NCBI GenBank assembly: GCA_035648735.1
Contig: DASRKX010000011.1
Coordinates: 1 to 36,109, forward strand
Reading direction: 5' to 3'
DNA length: 36,109 bases
DNA from: REEB95 sp035648735
GTDB lineage: Bacteria; Pseudomonadota; Alphaproteobacteria; ATCC43930; CGMCC-115725
Positions 1 to 8,064 of the stretch are shown piece by piece. A model generated the notes under the pieces. The model had not been told where the DNA came from, made no database searches, and saw only the letters and a list, made by a program, of their open reading frames with translations. The translations under genes and the position numbers were made by a program. Every line of letters begins with the position of its first letter. Position 1 is the stretch's first letter.

Positions 1-67
1 CCTTTAAAGGTTGAGCGGAACGGGGCGAATGGCATAGTAGGGCCCCTTTTCCCCGGCGGAGCCTGCC

Positions 68-847
68 TTGAGCGAAGATTTGCTTTACGAAGTGCGCGAC
101 GGCATCGGCCGCGTCACCTTCAACCGGCCGCAGGCGCGCAACGCGCTGACCTTCGCCATGTATGAGCGCCTGCACGAGATCTGCAAATCGGTCGAGACCG
201 ACCCGGAGGTGCGGGTGCTGCTGCTGACCGGCGCCGGCGAAAAGGCCTTCGCCTCCGGCACGGACATTTCCCAGTTCCGGGCGTTCAACAAGCCGGAAGA
301 CGCGATCGAATACGAAGGCCGCATCGACCGCGTGCTCGGCGCGCTCGAGGGCTGCATCAAGCCGACCATCGCCGCGATCCAGGGCGCCTGCACCGGCGGC
401 GGCGCCGGCATCGCCGCGGCCTGCGATCTGCGCATCGCCGCGGCGAATGCGCGCTTCGGCTTTCCGGTGGCGCGCACGCTCGGCAACTGCCTCTCCATGG
501 GCAATTACGCGCGGCTGCTGGCGCTGGTCGGTGCCGGGCGCGTCAAGGATCTGCTGCTCACCGCGCGGCTGATCGAGGCGCCCGAGGCGCTCGCCATCGG
601 CCTCATCACCGAGGTGGTCGCCGATCCGGCGCAGCTCATGGCCCGCGCCGAGGCAGTGGCGCGGCTGGTCGCGAGCCACGCGCCGCTGACCCTGCGCGCG
701 ACCAAGGAGGCGCTGCGGCGGCTGATGGCGCGGATTCCGCCGGGCGAGGGCCAGGACCTCATTCTCATGTGCTACATGAGCAAGGATTTCCGCGAAGGGC
801 TCGAAGCCTTCCTCGGCAAGCGCACGCCGCAATTCCGCGGCGAGTAA
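68..847 (+). CDS. Enoyl-CoA hydratase/isomerase (crotonase) family protein
   Basis: A 259-residue crotonase-fold protein that should act on an acyl-CoA thioester in the cytoplasm. The oxyanion-hole segment FASGTDISQF (residues 61-70) and the GACTGGGAGI loop (106-115) followed by CDLRIAA are typical of the family. The two glutamates of true enoyl-CoA hydratases are not visible: their positions by motif alignment carry Gly114 (after GGGA) and Val134 (in FGFPV). Simple hydration of enoyl-CoA is therefore doubtful, and isomerase, thioesterase, racemase or decarboxylase roles are possible. The start is a TTG with GGAG six bases upstream; no better start keeps the N-terminal strand. The class II aldolase gene follows 15 bp later, suggesting one transcript. 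Confidence 0.88.
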   Translation: MSEDLLYEVRDGIGRVTFNRPQARNALTFAMYERLHEICKSVETDPEVRVLLLTGAGEKAFASGTDISQFRAFNKPEDAIEYEGRIDRVLGALEGCIKPTIAAIQGACTGGGAGIAAACDLRIAAANARFGFPVARTLGNCLSMGNYARLLALVGAGRVKDLLLTARLIEAPEALAIGLITEVVADPAQLMARAEAVARLVASHAPLTLRATKEALRRLMARIPPGEGQDLILMCYMSKDFREGLEAFLGKRTPQFRGE

Positions 848-862
848 TAAAGAGGGCCGGGA

Positions 863-1579
863 ATGGCGAAAGCGGCGATCGACGCGAAGCGGGCGGCGGA
901 GGTCGCGATCGCCAACCGCATCCTGTTCGACCGGGGCGTGGTCGACGGCTTCGGCCATGTCAGCCTGCGCGACGAGAAGCATCCCGACCGATTTCTGATG
1001 TCGCGCAGCATGGCGCCGGCTCTGGTCACGCCCAAGGACGTCATGCTCTACGATCTCGACGGCGAGCCGCTCGATCCGCGCGGCCGCGGCAGCTATCTCG
1101 AGCGCTTCATCCACGGCTCGATCTATCGCGCGCGGCCGGACGTGATATCCGTGGTGCACAGCCACAGCCCGAGCCTCATTCCCTTCGGCATCACGCCGCA
1201 GAAGCTGCGCCCGGTCTTCCACATGAGCGGCTTCCTCGGCGACGAGGTGCCGGTCTTCGACATCCATCGCATCGCCGGCGACACCAGCCTGCTCATCACC
1301 AGCAACAAATTGGGCAAGGCGCTGGCCGATACGCTGGGCGGCGGCGCCGTCGCGCTGATGCGCGGCCACGGCTCGGTCGCGGTCGGGCCGAGCCTGCGCC
1401 ACGCGGTCTACCGCGCGGTCTATGCCGAGGTGAACGCGAGGCTCCAGGCCGAGGCGCTCAAGCTCGGCCCGGTCACCTATCTCACGCCGGGCGAGGCGCG
1501 GATCTGCGCCGAGACGATCGAGAAGCAGCTCGGCCGCGCCTACGAGCTGTGGGAGCGGCGCGTCAGCGGCAAGAAATAG
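863..1579 (+). CDS. Class II aldolase/adducin family protein
   Basis: A 238-residue member of the zinc-dependent class II aldolase/adducin fold (fuculose-1-phosphate aldolase type). The expected metal ligands are visible as H99 and H101 in the HSHSPSL segment and H169 in RGHGSVAVG. An ERFIHGSIY segment near residue 80 matches the region that holds the catalytic Glu of the family. Such proteins cleave or decarboxylate hydroxy or keto acids and sugar phosphates; the substrate cannot be read from sequence. It lies directly behind the crotonase-like gene on the same strand. The 3' end converges on the MFS gene with only 12 bp between the stops and no obvious terminator. Confidence 0.88.
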   Translation: MAKAAIDAKRAAEVAIANRILFDRGVVDGFGHVSLRDEKHPDRFLMSRSMAPALVTPKDVMLYDLDGEPLDPRGRGSYLERFIHGSIYRARPDVISVVHSHSPSLIPFGITPQKLRPVFHMSGFLGDEVPVFDIHRIAGDTSLLITSNKLGKALADTLGGGAVALMRGHGSVAVGPSLRHAVYRAVYAEVNARLQAEALKLGPVTYLTPGEARICAETIEKQLGRAYELWERRVSGKK

Positions 1580-1591
1580 CCGTTCAACCAC

Positions 1592-2836
1592 CTAGCGCTT
1601 GGCGTCGGCGAAGCGGTTGATGCGGCGCAGTCCTGGCAGTTTCCAGGCCCAGAGCCCGGCGATCAGTATGGTGGCGGCGCCGCCGAGGACGACCGAGCCG
1701 ACCGGCCCGAGCCAGGCGGCGGTCACGCCGGATTCGAATTCGCCGAGCTGGTTCGAGGTGCCGATGAACAGGGTGTTAACCGCGCTGACGCGGCCGCGGA
1801 TCGCATCGGGCGTCGCCGTCTGCACCAGCGTGTTGCGCGTGACCACGCTGATCATGTCGCAGGCGCCGACGCCGATCAGCGCGGCGAAGGACAGCGGCAC
1901 GGAGGACGACAGGCCGAACACGATTGTTGCCGCGCCGAACAAGGCGACCGCGATGAGTATACGCCGGCCGATATATTGCCTCAGCGGCCAGCGCGTCAGG
2001 ATCGCGCCGGTGACGATCGCGCCGAGCGCCGGCCCGCTGCGCAGCAGACCCAAGCCCACCGGCCCGATCATCAGGATATCGCGCGCGAAGATCGGCAGCA
2101 GGGCGGTGGCGCCGCCGAACAGCACGCCGAACAGATCGAGCGACACCGCGCCCAGCACTGCCTGGTGACCGCGGATGAAATGGATGCCGCTTGCCAGGCT
2201 CTTCCAGGTCAGCGGCGTCGCCACCCGCGCCGCGCGGCGCACCGGAATAAGGGCGATACAGGTGAAGCTCAATGCGGATAGACATGCGGAAACCAGGAAC
2301 GGCACCGGTGGGCCGAGGAGAAAGAGCGCGCCGCCCAGCGCCGGGCCGATGATGACGGCAGCCTGCAGCGAGACCGCGCTCGCCGCCGCGGCGCGCGGGA
2401 AGGCATCGGCCGAGACCAGCGCCGGCAGCAGCGACGATTGCGCCGGCGAGCTGAACACGCGGACGGTGCCGAGCCCGGCCGCGACGACGAATATCGGCGC
2501 GACCGAATGGGCGCCGCTCAGCGCGGTGGCGGCGAGCGCGGCATAGCAGAAGAATTCGAGCGTCACCGCGCCGAGCATGATCGCCCGGCGCGGATAGCGG
2601 TCGACGATATGGCCGGCGACCAGCGCCAGCCCGGCTATCGGCAGGAACTGCGCGAGACCGATCAGGCCGAGATCGAGCGCGCTGTTGGTCAGCGCATAGA
2701 CGTACCAGCCGACCGCCACCACCTGGATCTGGCTGGCGATCCCGCTGGAGAATCGTTGCACCAGGAACAGGTGTAGCGCGCGCGACGGCAGGGCAAGCGC
2801 GGCCAGTCCGGGGCCGGGCGAGCCGCTCTCGGTCAT
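1592..2836 (-). CDS. MFS transporter (MFS_3/EntS-like exporter family)
   Basis: A 414-residue inner-membrane protein with about twelve hydrophobic segments. The N-terminal region contains LVQRFSSGIASQIQVVAVGW and later VDRYPRRAIML, which matches the cytoplasmic loop motif of the major facilitator superfamily, in the subgroup that includes enterobactin exporter EntS. I chose the ATG at 2836 because it begins the protein just before the first membrane segment. The open frame runs further upstream, but that part is out-of-frame sequence of the neighbouring hydrolase gene. The start lies 2 bp after the stop of the FAH-family gene, so the two are co-transcribed. Export or uptake of a small organic compound linked to that enzyme is an inference. 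Confidence 0.87.
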   Translation of the reverse strand: MTESGSPGPGLAALALPSRALHLFLVQRFSSGIASQIQVVAVGWYVYALTNSALDLGLIGLAQFLPIAGLALVAGHIVDRYPRRAIMLGAVTLEFFCYAALAATALSGAHSVAPIFVVAAGLGTVRVFSSPAQSSLLPALVSADAFPRAAAASAVSLQAAVIIGPALGGALFLLGPPVPFLVSACLSALSFTCIALIPVRRAARVATPLTWKSLASGIHFIRGHQAVLGAVSLDLFGVLFGGATALLPIFARDILMIGPVGLGLLRSGPALGAIVTGAILTRWPLRQYIGRRILIAVALFGAATIVFGLSSSVPLSFAALIGVGACDMISVVTRNTLVQTATPDAIRGRVSAVNTLFIGTSNQLGEFESGVTAAWLGPVGSVVLGGAATILIAGLWAWKLPGLRRINRFADAKR

Positions 2837-2838
2837 TC

Positions 2839-3738
2839 TCAGGCGTCGACGATTCGATTCCGCAGCGTGCCGATGCCGGCGACCTCGGCCTCGACGACGT
2901 CGCCGACTTGCAGCCATTTCTGCGGCGTCATGCCGAGCGCGACGCCTGATGGCGTGCCGGTGGCGATGATGTCGCCCGGTTCGAGCGTCAGGCTGGCGCT
3001 GAGATGCATCAGGATCGCCGGCACGTCGAACAGCAAATCCGAGGTATTGGAATCCTGGCGCGTCTCGCCGTTGACCTTGAGCGCGATGCGGTGGCCGCTC
3101 GGATTGCCGAACTCGTCGGCCGTCACGATGCACGGGCCGATGGGGCAAAAGGTGTCGAAGCTCTTGCCCTTGAACCACTGGCCGTGCGCCGCCTGCGCGT
3201 CGCGCGCGGTCACGTCGTTGACGATGGTGTAGCCGAAGATCGCCTTCATCGCGTTCTCGGGCGTCAGGTCGCGCACGGTCTTGCCGATGACGATGGCGAA
3301 TTCGACCTCGTAATCGAGCTTCTGGGTGTTCTTGGCGTGGCGGCTGACCGGCGCGTCGTGGCCGATCACCGTGGTGCGTGGCTTGGAGAAGAATTCGGGC
3401 ACCTTGGGGAAGGTCGGCTCGACGCCGCGCGCGCGGGCGCCTTCCTCGATGTGCAGCTTGTAGTTGCGCCCGACGCAGAACACGTTCTTGCGCGGCACCG
3501 GGATCGGCGCCAGGAGCTTGGCGCGCTTGAGCGGCGTCCACGGCCCGGCCTTCTTCGATTTGCGCGCAGCCTCAAAGGCCTTGCGGACGGCCCTGAGCGC
3601 GGCCGGACCGCCTTCGATCAGCGCCAGCATGTCGCCGGGCAGGCGGCTATTCGCCTTCCTGAGGTCGAGAACGCCGCGTTCGGCGTCGATCGCGCCCAGG
3701 CGCGGCGCGTTCTTGGCGCCGAATGTGACGAATTTCAT
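2839..3738 (-). CDS. Fumarylacetoacetate hydrolase (FAH) family protein
   Basis: A 299-residue member of the FAH superfamily, which hydrolyses, decarboxylates or isomerises beta-diketo and oxo-enol acids, often at the end of aromatic-ring catabolism. The C-terminal domain carries the metal-binding pattern: E144 and E146 in LDYEVEFAIVIGK and D175 in NDVTARD, then GKSFDTFCPIGP (191-202) and ATGTPSGVALGM (259-270). The N-terminal 75 residues form the small accessory domain seen in many bacterial members. It heads a two-gene minus-strand unit with the MFS transporter and is divergent from an HpaI-type aldolase 133 bp away. FAH (HpaG-like) and HpaI enzymes work in the same lower pathway of homoprotocatechuate breakdown, so a shared pathway is plausible but not proven. 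Confidence 0.9.
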   Translation of the reverse strand: MKFVTFGAKNAPRLGAIDAERGVLDLRKANSRLPGDMLALIEGGPAALRAVRKAFEAARKSKKAGPWTPLKRAKLLAPIPVPRKNVFCVGRNYKLHIEEGARARGVEPTFPKVPEFFSKPRTTVIGHDAPVSRHAKNTQKLDYEVEFAIVIGKTVRDLTPENAMKAIFGYTIVNDVTARDAQAAHGQWFKGKSFDTFCPIGPCIVTADEFGNPSGHRIALKVNGETRQDSNTSDLLFDVPAILMHLSASLTLEPGDIIATGTPSGVALGMTPQKWLQVGDVVEAEVAGIGTLRNRIVDA

Positions 3739-3871
3739 GACCCCGTGCTCCTCTTCGGTATTCCAGCTATTCCGGTTTTGCCGCGGCGGTTTCCGGCCGA
3801 ACGGCGGCGCAGCTTGACGCTAACGCCCATAGTCTGCAACGTCTTCGTGGCCGCCGAGGATTGAATTAAAC
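3739..3871. promoter_or_regulatory. Divergent intergenic region between FAH-family and aldolase genes
   Basis: These 133 bp separate two divergent genes and must hold both promoters. A TTGACG hexamer at 3814-3819 on the plus strand is a fair -35 candidate, but the hexamer 17 bp downstream (CAACGT) is a poor -10, so I do not assign the promoter firmly. AGGA at 3858-3861 is a possible ribosome site for the aldolase. I see no clear operator palindrome and no regulator gene next to it. Confidence 0.3.
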
Positions 3872-4654
3872 ATGGAGCAGCCCCGCAATCCCGCGCGCGA
3901 GCGCCTTGCCAAGGGCGAATTGTCGCTCGGCCTGGGCGTCCGCTTCGCGCGCACGGCGGAGATCGCGCGGCTGGCGCGGGCGGCGGGCTATGACTGGCTG
4001 TTCATCGACCTGGAGCATGGGCCGGGCTCGCTCGAATCGACGGCGCAAATCGCCGCAGCGGCGCTCGATGCCGGCATCGCGCCGCTGGTGCGCGTGCCGC
4101 AGGGGCAATACGCCATGGCGACGCGCGCGCTCGATGCCGGCGCCTGGGGCATCGTCATGCCGCATGTCGACGGCGCCGACGAGGCGCGCGCCATCGTCGA
4201 GCGCCTGAAATATCCGCCGCTCGGCCATCGCTCGATCGTCGGCGGCCTGCCGCATTACGGCTATCGCATGGTGAAATCGGGCGAGGCGGCGAAGAATATC
4301 AACGCCGAGATGCTTTTGGTGGCGATGGTGGAAACGCCGAAGGCGATCGAGGCATCCGATGCCATCGCCGCGGTGCCCGGCATCGATGTGGTGATGATCG
4401 GCACCAACGATCTCTCGCTCGAGATGGGCATTCCCGGCGAGCTGGGCCATGTGAAGATCGTCACCGCTTACGAAAAGGTGCTCGCCGCCTGCAAGCAGCA
4501 CAAGAAATGGCCCGGCATGGGCGGCGTCGGCGATCTCGATCTCGTCCGCCGTTATGTCGGCATGGGCATGCGGTTCATCCTGGCCGGCAACGACGTCAAT
4601 CTGCTCGCCCAAGCCGCCGCCGAGCGCGCGACGGCGCTGCGCGGCCTGCGCTAG
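3872..4654 (+). CDS. HpcH/HpaI-type aldolase (2-keto-3-deoxy acid aldolase)
   Basis: A 260-residue class II pyruvate aldolase of the HpcH/HpaI family, which cleaves 4-hydroxy-2-oxo acids into pyruvate (or a similar oxo acid) and an aldehyde using a divalent metal. The residues known from E. coli HpaI are present in order with a small offset: H49 in LEHGPGS (base), R74 in LVRVP (substrate carboxylate), E154 in MVETPKAIE and D180 in IGTNDLS (metal ligands). Length is normal for the family. Substrate could be 4-hydroxy-2-oxoheptanedioate, 2-keto-3-deoxy-rhamnonate or another keto acid. It is transcribed alone, and its 3' end lies next to the terminator of the convergent binding-protein gene. Confidence 0.9.
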   Translation: MEQPRNPARERLAKGELSLGLGVRFARTAEIARLARAAGYDWLFIDLEHGPGSLESTAQIAAAALDAGIAPLVRVPQGQYAMATRALDAGAWGIVMPHVDGADEARAIVERLKYPPLGHRSIVGGLPHYGYRMVKSGEAAKNINAEMLLVAMVETPKAIEASDAIAAVPGIDVVMIGTNDLSLEMGIPGELGHVKIVTAYEKVLAACKQHKKWPGMGGVGDLDLVRRYVGMGMRFILAGNDVNLLAQAAAERATALRGLR

Positions 4655-4655
4655 G

Positions 4656-4693
4656 CGAAAAAGAAGGGCGCCGGCCCGAAGGCCCGGCGCCCT
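4656..4693 (-). terminator. Rho-independent terminator of the substrate-binding protein gene
   Basis: A 10-bp perfect stem AGGGCGCCGG / CCGGCGCCCT (4665-4674 with 4684-4693) encloses a 9-base loop that can pair further (CC-GAA-GG). Read on the minus strand, the stem follows the stop at 4715 by about 20 bases and is followed by TCTTTTTC, the expected U-tract. On the plus strand no T-run follows, so it should act mainly for the minus-strand gene. It also buffers the convergent aldolase gene. Confidence 0.8.
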
Positions 4694-4714
4694 ATCGAGT
4701 GCGCAGCGCGATAG

Positions 4715-5977
4715 CTATTTGCGCGCCGCGGCGAGCGGATAGATTATGGTGCCGGATTTGAACGCCGCCGGAGACAGGATCACCGTCTTGGTCATGTCGC
4801 TGAACTGGCCCATGTCGTTGCCGGTGATGTGCTGGAACTGCACCATCAACGCCCGCGATTGCGCCCATTCGCCGTCGGCGCCGAACTTGATGTCGCCGAC
4901 GATCGTCTTGAAGGTGTGGCTCCGCAGATAATCGGCCAGCTTCTGCTGGTCGGTGCCCTTGGTCTCGGTGACCGCCTCGGCGAGAATCTGGAGGTAGGCA
5001 TACGAGAACGGACCCATGTAATAGCCCAGCGCGTCGACGCCGGCGCCCGCCGCCTGCGCCTGGTACTGCTTCAGGAACGCCTCGGTGCCGGGGAAGGTCA
5101 GCGTCTTGGCCGGCAGCCAGAAGTCGTAGGTCAGGACGCCGTTGAGCGCCGGGCCGAGCTGCATCTTGATCGCCGTCGCCTGCAAGCCGACCATGCCGCC
5201 GCCGAACATCTTGGCGTTGGTGCCGATCTCGTTCATCGCGCGGATCATGCCGACGGAATCCGGCGGATAGGAGCCAACGACGATGAGGTCGGGATTGGTC
5301 GCGTTGATCGCCCGCATGATCGGCGCGTAATCCGTCGTGGTCGGCGGATAGCTCTTGTCGTAGACGATGGTGAGTCCGGCCGCCTTGGCGTTTTCGCGCG
5401 CGCCGTCGGTCAGGTTCTTGGAGAACTCGGCGTCGGCACCGACGATGGCGACGGTCTTGGGCTTCGGGTTCTGCGCCATCGCGGCGTCGAAGAAGCCCTT
5501 GGTGAAGGCCTGCTTCGGATTCGGGCCCGACGGGATCATCGCGAAGTAGTTCGGGTAGTGGAACTCCGAATTCACCGCGAGGCCCATCAGCCCCATGAAC
5601 GCCATCTTGTGCTGGATGATCACGGGCATTGCCGGCGCGATCAGGTTGGTGCCGTAGGGCCCGACGACGAGGTCGACCTTGTCGACGTCGAGGAGCTTGG
5701 TGTAGATGCCCGGGACCGTCGAGGGGCTGGTCTGGTCGTCGTAATAGACCAGCTGCACCGGCCGGCCGAGCAGGCCGCCCTTGGCGTTCTGATCCTTTTC
5801 CCAGATCTGCATGGCGAGCAGGGCCGACTTGCCGTTGGCGGCGAGGCCGCCGGTCAAGGCCATGCTGAAGCCGATCTTGATCGGCGGCTTGTTCTGCGCC
5901 TGGGCGTCGGGCGCTCCCAGCGCCAGACCCGCCCCGAGCAGCAGCGCCAGGGCGCCCTTCATCCAACGTGAAACCAT
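4715..5977 (-). CDS. ABC transporter periplasmic substrate-binding protein (LivJ-like)
   Basis: A 420-residue protein of the type I periplasmic binding fold (Peripla_BP_6, branched-chain amino acid family). The N-terminus MVSRWMKGALALLLGAGLAL ending in ALGAPDAQA is a Sec signal peptide with a cleavage site near residue 28. The start of the mature part, PIKIGFSMALTGGLAANGKS, is the typical first strand and ligand loop. Other recognisable segments are YDDQTSPS and VGPYGTNLIAPAMPV. A strong ribosome site GGGGAGG lies at 5984-5990, six bases before the ATG. No permease (LivH/LivM) or ATPase (LivG/LivF) genes lie beside it, so it is an orphan receptor here. The ligand could be an amino acid, an amide or an aromatic acid. 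A clear terminator follows. Confidence 0.92.
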   Translation of the reverse strand: MVSRWMKGALALLLGAGLALGAPDAQAQNKPPIKIGFSMALTGGLAANGKSALLAMQIWEKDQNAKGGLLGRPVQLVYYDDQTSPSTVPGIYTKLLDVDKVDLVVGPYGTNLIAPAMPVIIQHKMAFMGLMGLAVNSEFHYPNYFAMIPSGPNPKQAFTKGFFDAAMAQNPKPKTVAIVGADAEFSKNLTDGARENAKAAGLTIVYDKSYPPTTTDYAPIMRAINATNPDLIVVGSYPPDSVGMIRAMNEIGTNAKMFGGGMVGLQATAIKMQLGPALNGVLTYDFWLPAKTLTFPGTEAFLKQYQAQAAGAGVDALGYYMGPFSYAYLQILAEAVTETKGTDQQKLADYLRSHTFKTIVGDIKFGADGEWAQSRALMVQFQHITGNDMGQFSDMTKTVILSPAAFKSGTIIYPLAAARK

Positions 5978-6083
5978 GTTTTACCTCCCCTAATGGCCTG
6001 TTTACCGGCCTGATTGAGCGATCCTCGATCTTAAGCCGGGGAGCGGGCAAATGTCATCCGGGGCCGTGCCCGCCTCGGGCGGG

Positions 6084-6998
6084 TCAATTCAGGCGGTAGC
6101 GCGCCGCCAGATCGGGCGGCCGGTCCGCGACCGCGTCGCCGTTTTCGACCATCTCGATGAGATGCGCCAGGACCGAACGGCCGGCCGCCTTGGCCAGGCG
6201 CGGATCGAGGCCGGCATAAACCGCGGCGACGATGGCCGGGATCGTGTCGTCGCCGGCGGCCAGTTGTGCGCGGATCGCGGCATGGCGCTCGCTGCGATGC
6301 GCGATGAAGGACGCCACATGCGCCTTCGGCTCGACGATCGAGGGGCCGTGCGTCGGCCAATAAAGCGCGTCGTCGCGGCGCATGAGCTTCTCGAGCGAGC
6401 GCCTATAGGCGGCCATGTCGCCGTCGGGCGGTGCGATCACGCTGGTCGACCAGCCCATGACGTGGTCGCCGGTGAACAGCGTTTTCTCCTTGGCCAGCGC
6501 GAAGCACAGATGGTTCGAGGTATGGCCGGGCGTCTCGATTGCGGCCAGGCTCCAGCCCGGCCCGCTCACCGTGTCGCCCTCGCGCATTTTCACGTCGGGC
6601 GAGAAATCGTGGTCGCCGCCTTCCTCGATCGCGCCCAATTCGACGGCGCGATCCTCGGCGCGGCCCGAGCCGTGCGGACCGAAGCCGTAGGTCTTGGCGC
6701 CGGTCGCCTGCTTTATCGCTTCGGCCGCCGGAGAATGGTCGAGATGAGTGTGGGTGATGACGAGGTGGCTGACGGTCTCGCCCTTGACCGCGTCGAGCAG
6801 CGCCTCGACATGCGATTGCAGCGCCGGGCCGGGATCGATGATTGCGACGGTGCCGCGCCCGACGATATAGGTGCCGGTGCCCTTGAAGGTAAAGGGGCTG
6901 GGATTATGGGCGACGACGCGACGGATGAGCGGCGAGAGGGTCTCCGCCGCGCCGTAACGGAAGTCGAAATCGCGGCGATAGGGGATTTCGGTCGTCAT
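6084..6998 (-). CDS. MBL-fold metallo-hydrolase (LACTB2-like)
   Basis: A 304-residue metallo-beta-lactamase-fold protein. The zinc signature HTHLDH occupies residues 83-88 (H83, H85, D87, H88), followed by H158 in ETPGHTSNH, D177 in FTGDHVMGW and a later WPTHG with the last His. A C-terminal region of about 70 residues resembles the winged-helix tail of LACTB2-like members, some of which are endoribonucleases; others hydrolyse thioesters. It is the last gene of the minus-strand run, one base after the acyltransferase stop, so translation is probably coupled. The substrate is unknown. A GC-rich stem lies just after the stop near 6069-6083, without a T-run. Confidence 0.88.
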   Translation of the reverse strand: MTTEIPYRRDFDFRYGAAETLSPLIRRVVAHNPSPFTFKGTGTYIVGRGTVAIIDPGPALQSHVEALLDAVKGETVSHLVITHTHLDHSPAAEAIKQATGAKTYGFGPHGSGRAEDRAVELGAIEEGGDHDFSPDVKMREGDTVSGPGWSLAAIETPGHTSNHLCFALAKEKTLFTGDHVMGWSTSVIAPPDGDMAAYRRSLEKLMRRDDALYWPTHGPSIVEPKAHVASFIAHRSERHAAIRAQLAAGDDTIPAIVAAVYAGLDPRLAKAAGRSVLAHLIEMVENGDAVADRPPDLAARYRLN

Positions 6999-6999
6999 G

Positions 7000-8064
7000 T
7001 CAGGGCCGATCGAGCGCCGGCATGGCGGCGCGCGGCGCCGCGCGCCGCGTGCGCGGCTTCAGTCGCAGCGCCTGCTTTTCGATCAGGTGCCAGGAGAGGA
7101 AGGCGAGCAGCGCCGCCAGAATGAGGCCCGGGAAAAACACCCACCACCACGCGGCGTGGCCGCCTTGTAGGTAGACGACGAGCTGTTCCGACGGCCAGCC
7201 GTAGATATAGAGCCCGTAGGAAAGATCGCCGAACCGCGCCGCGCGGAGGCGCGGCAGGCGCGGATGCAGCGCCAAATACAGCGCCAGATAGCAGCCGGTG
7301 AGTGGGAACAGCAGGATGAACTGGCGGAGCGGGATGCTGACCGCCAGCAGCGCCAGTGCGGCGAGCGCAACGCGGCCGTCGAAGATTCGGGTGTCGCGCA
7401 GCTTGTAAAGCGCCATGCCGATGGCGAAGAAGGACAGCATCCAGCCCCAGCCGCCGAGGAAGTCGAGCGCCGGGAAATGGACGCAAGCCATGCCGAGCAA
7501 CAGCAGCGCCAGGCAAACCCAGAGGTTGAGCAGCCGCAGCCAGCCCAGCGCCAGCACCATCAGATACATCATGAACTCGGGGCCCAGCGTCCACAGCGAG
7601 CCATTGATCTCGAGCCCGACCGGATTGTCGACGAACAGCACGCCGGGCAGCTCATGGACCTTGAGCGAGAACACCATGTTGTCGGCGACGTAACGATAGG
7701 GCTCGGGACGCCGGAAATATTCACCGAGCGGCAGCGTCGTGACATAAGGCGCCAGCACGAACGCCGACAGCAGCAATGCCGCGAGCAATCCGGGAAAGAT
7801 GCGCAGCGCGCGCTTGGCCAGGAAGGCGGCCGGCGCGCGCGTCTGCTCCCAGCTTTGCGTCACGAGAAAGCCGCTGATGGCGAAGAAGACGAAGACGCCG
7901 GTCAAGCCCAGGATGCATTGCCGCCCGGTAAGGATGATCAGCGGCTCGCGCGCATCGCTGCCCTCGGCGATCAGGAAGGAGTGGGAGAAGATGACGGCGA
8001 TGGCCGCGATCAGGCGCAGCGCGTCGAAATTATTGTCGCGCGATGCGGTCTGCGCCGCGCTCAT
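7000..8064 (-). CDS. Acyltransferase 3 family membrane protein (OafA/YrhL-like)
   Basis: A 354-residue integral membrane acyltransferase. The N-terminus NNFDALRLIAAIAVIFSHSF is the hallmark first segment of the acyltransferase-3 family, with the conserved His in FSHSF. It is followed by about ten hydrophobic segments and ends in a basic cytoplasmic tail. Members O-acetylate or O-succinylate lipopolysaccharide, peptidoglycan, exopolysaccharide or secondary metabolites. I chose the ATG at 8064, which overlaps the stop of the upstream gene as ATGA; the open frame extends further upstream, but that part is arginine-rich shadow sequence. The gene sits in an envelope-flavoured operon with a Ctp protease and lipoproteins, which fits a cell-surface target. 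Confidence 0.88.
   Translation of the reverse strand: MSAAQTASRDNNFDALRLIAAIAVIFSHSFLIAEGSDAREPLIILTGRQCILGLTGVFVFFAISGFLVTQSWEQTRAPAAFLAKRALRIFPGLLAALLLSAFVLAPYVTTLPLGEYFRRPEPYRYVADNMVFSLKVHELPGVLFVDNPVGLEINGSLWTLGPEFMMYLMVLALGWLRLLNLWVCLALLLLGMACVHFPALDFLGGWGWMLSFFAIGMALYKLRDTRIFDGRVALAALALLAVSIPLRQFILLFPLTGCYLALYLALHPRLPRLRAARFGDLSYGLYIYGWPSEQLVVYLQGGHAAWWWVFFPGLILAALLAFLSWHLIEKQALRLKPRTRRAAPRAAMPALDRP

Noticed and set aside
1..67. Palindrome CCTTTAAAGG and GGGGCCC-type runs at the window start.
   Set aside because: Too short to assign; the region is just the leader of the first gene and I see no promoter pair with correct spacing.
2837..3541. Upstream extension of the MFS reading frame.
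   Set aside because: The extra residues are Arg/Ala-rich and come from a second frame of the FAH-family gene; the transporter begins naturally at the ATG at 2836.
6069..6083. GC-rich stem CCCGCC/GGCGGG after the MBL gene as a terminator.
   Set aside because: There is no T-run on the minus strand after the stem; it could be chance in a GC-rich genome.
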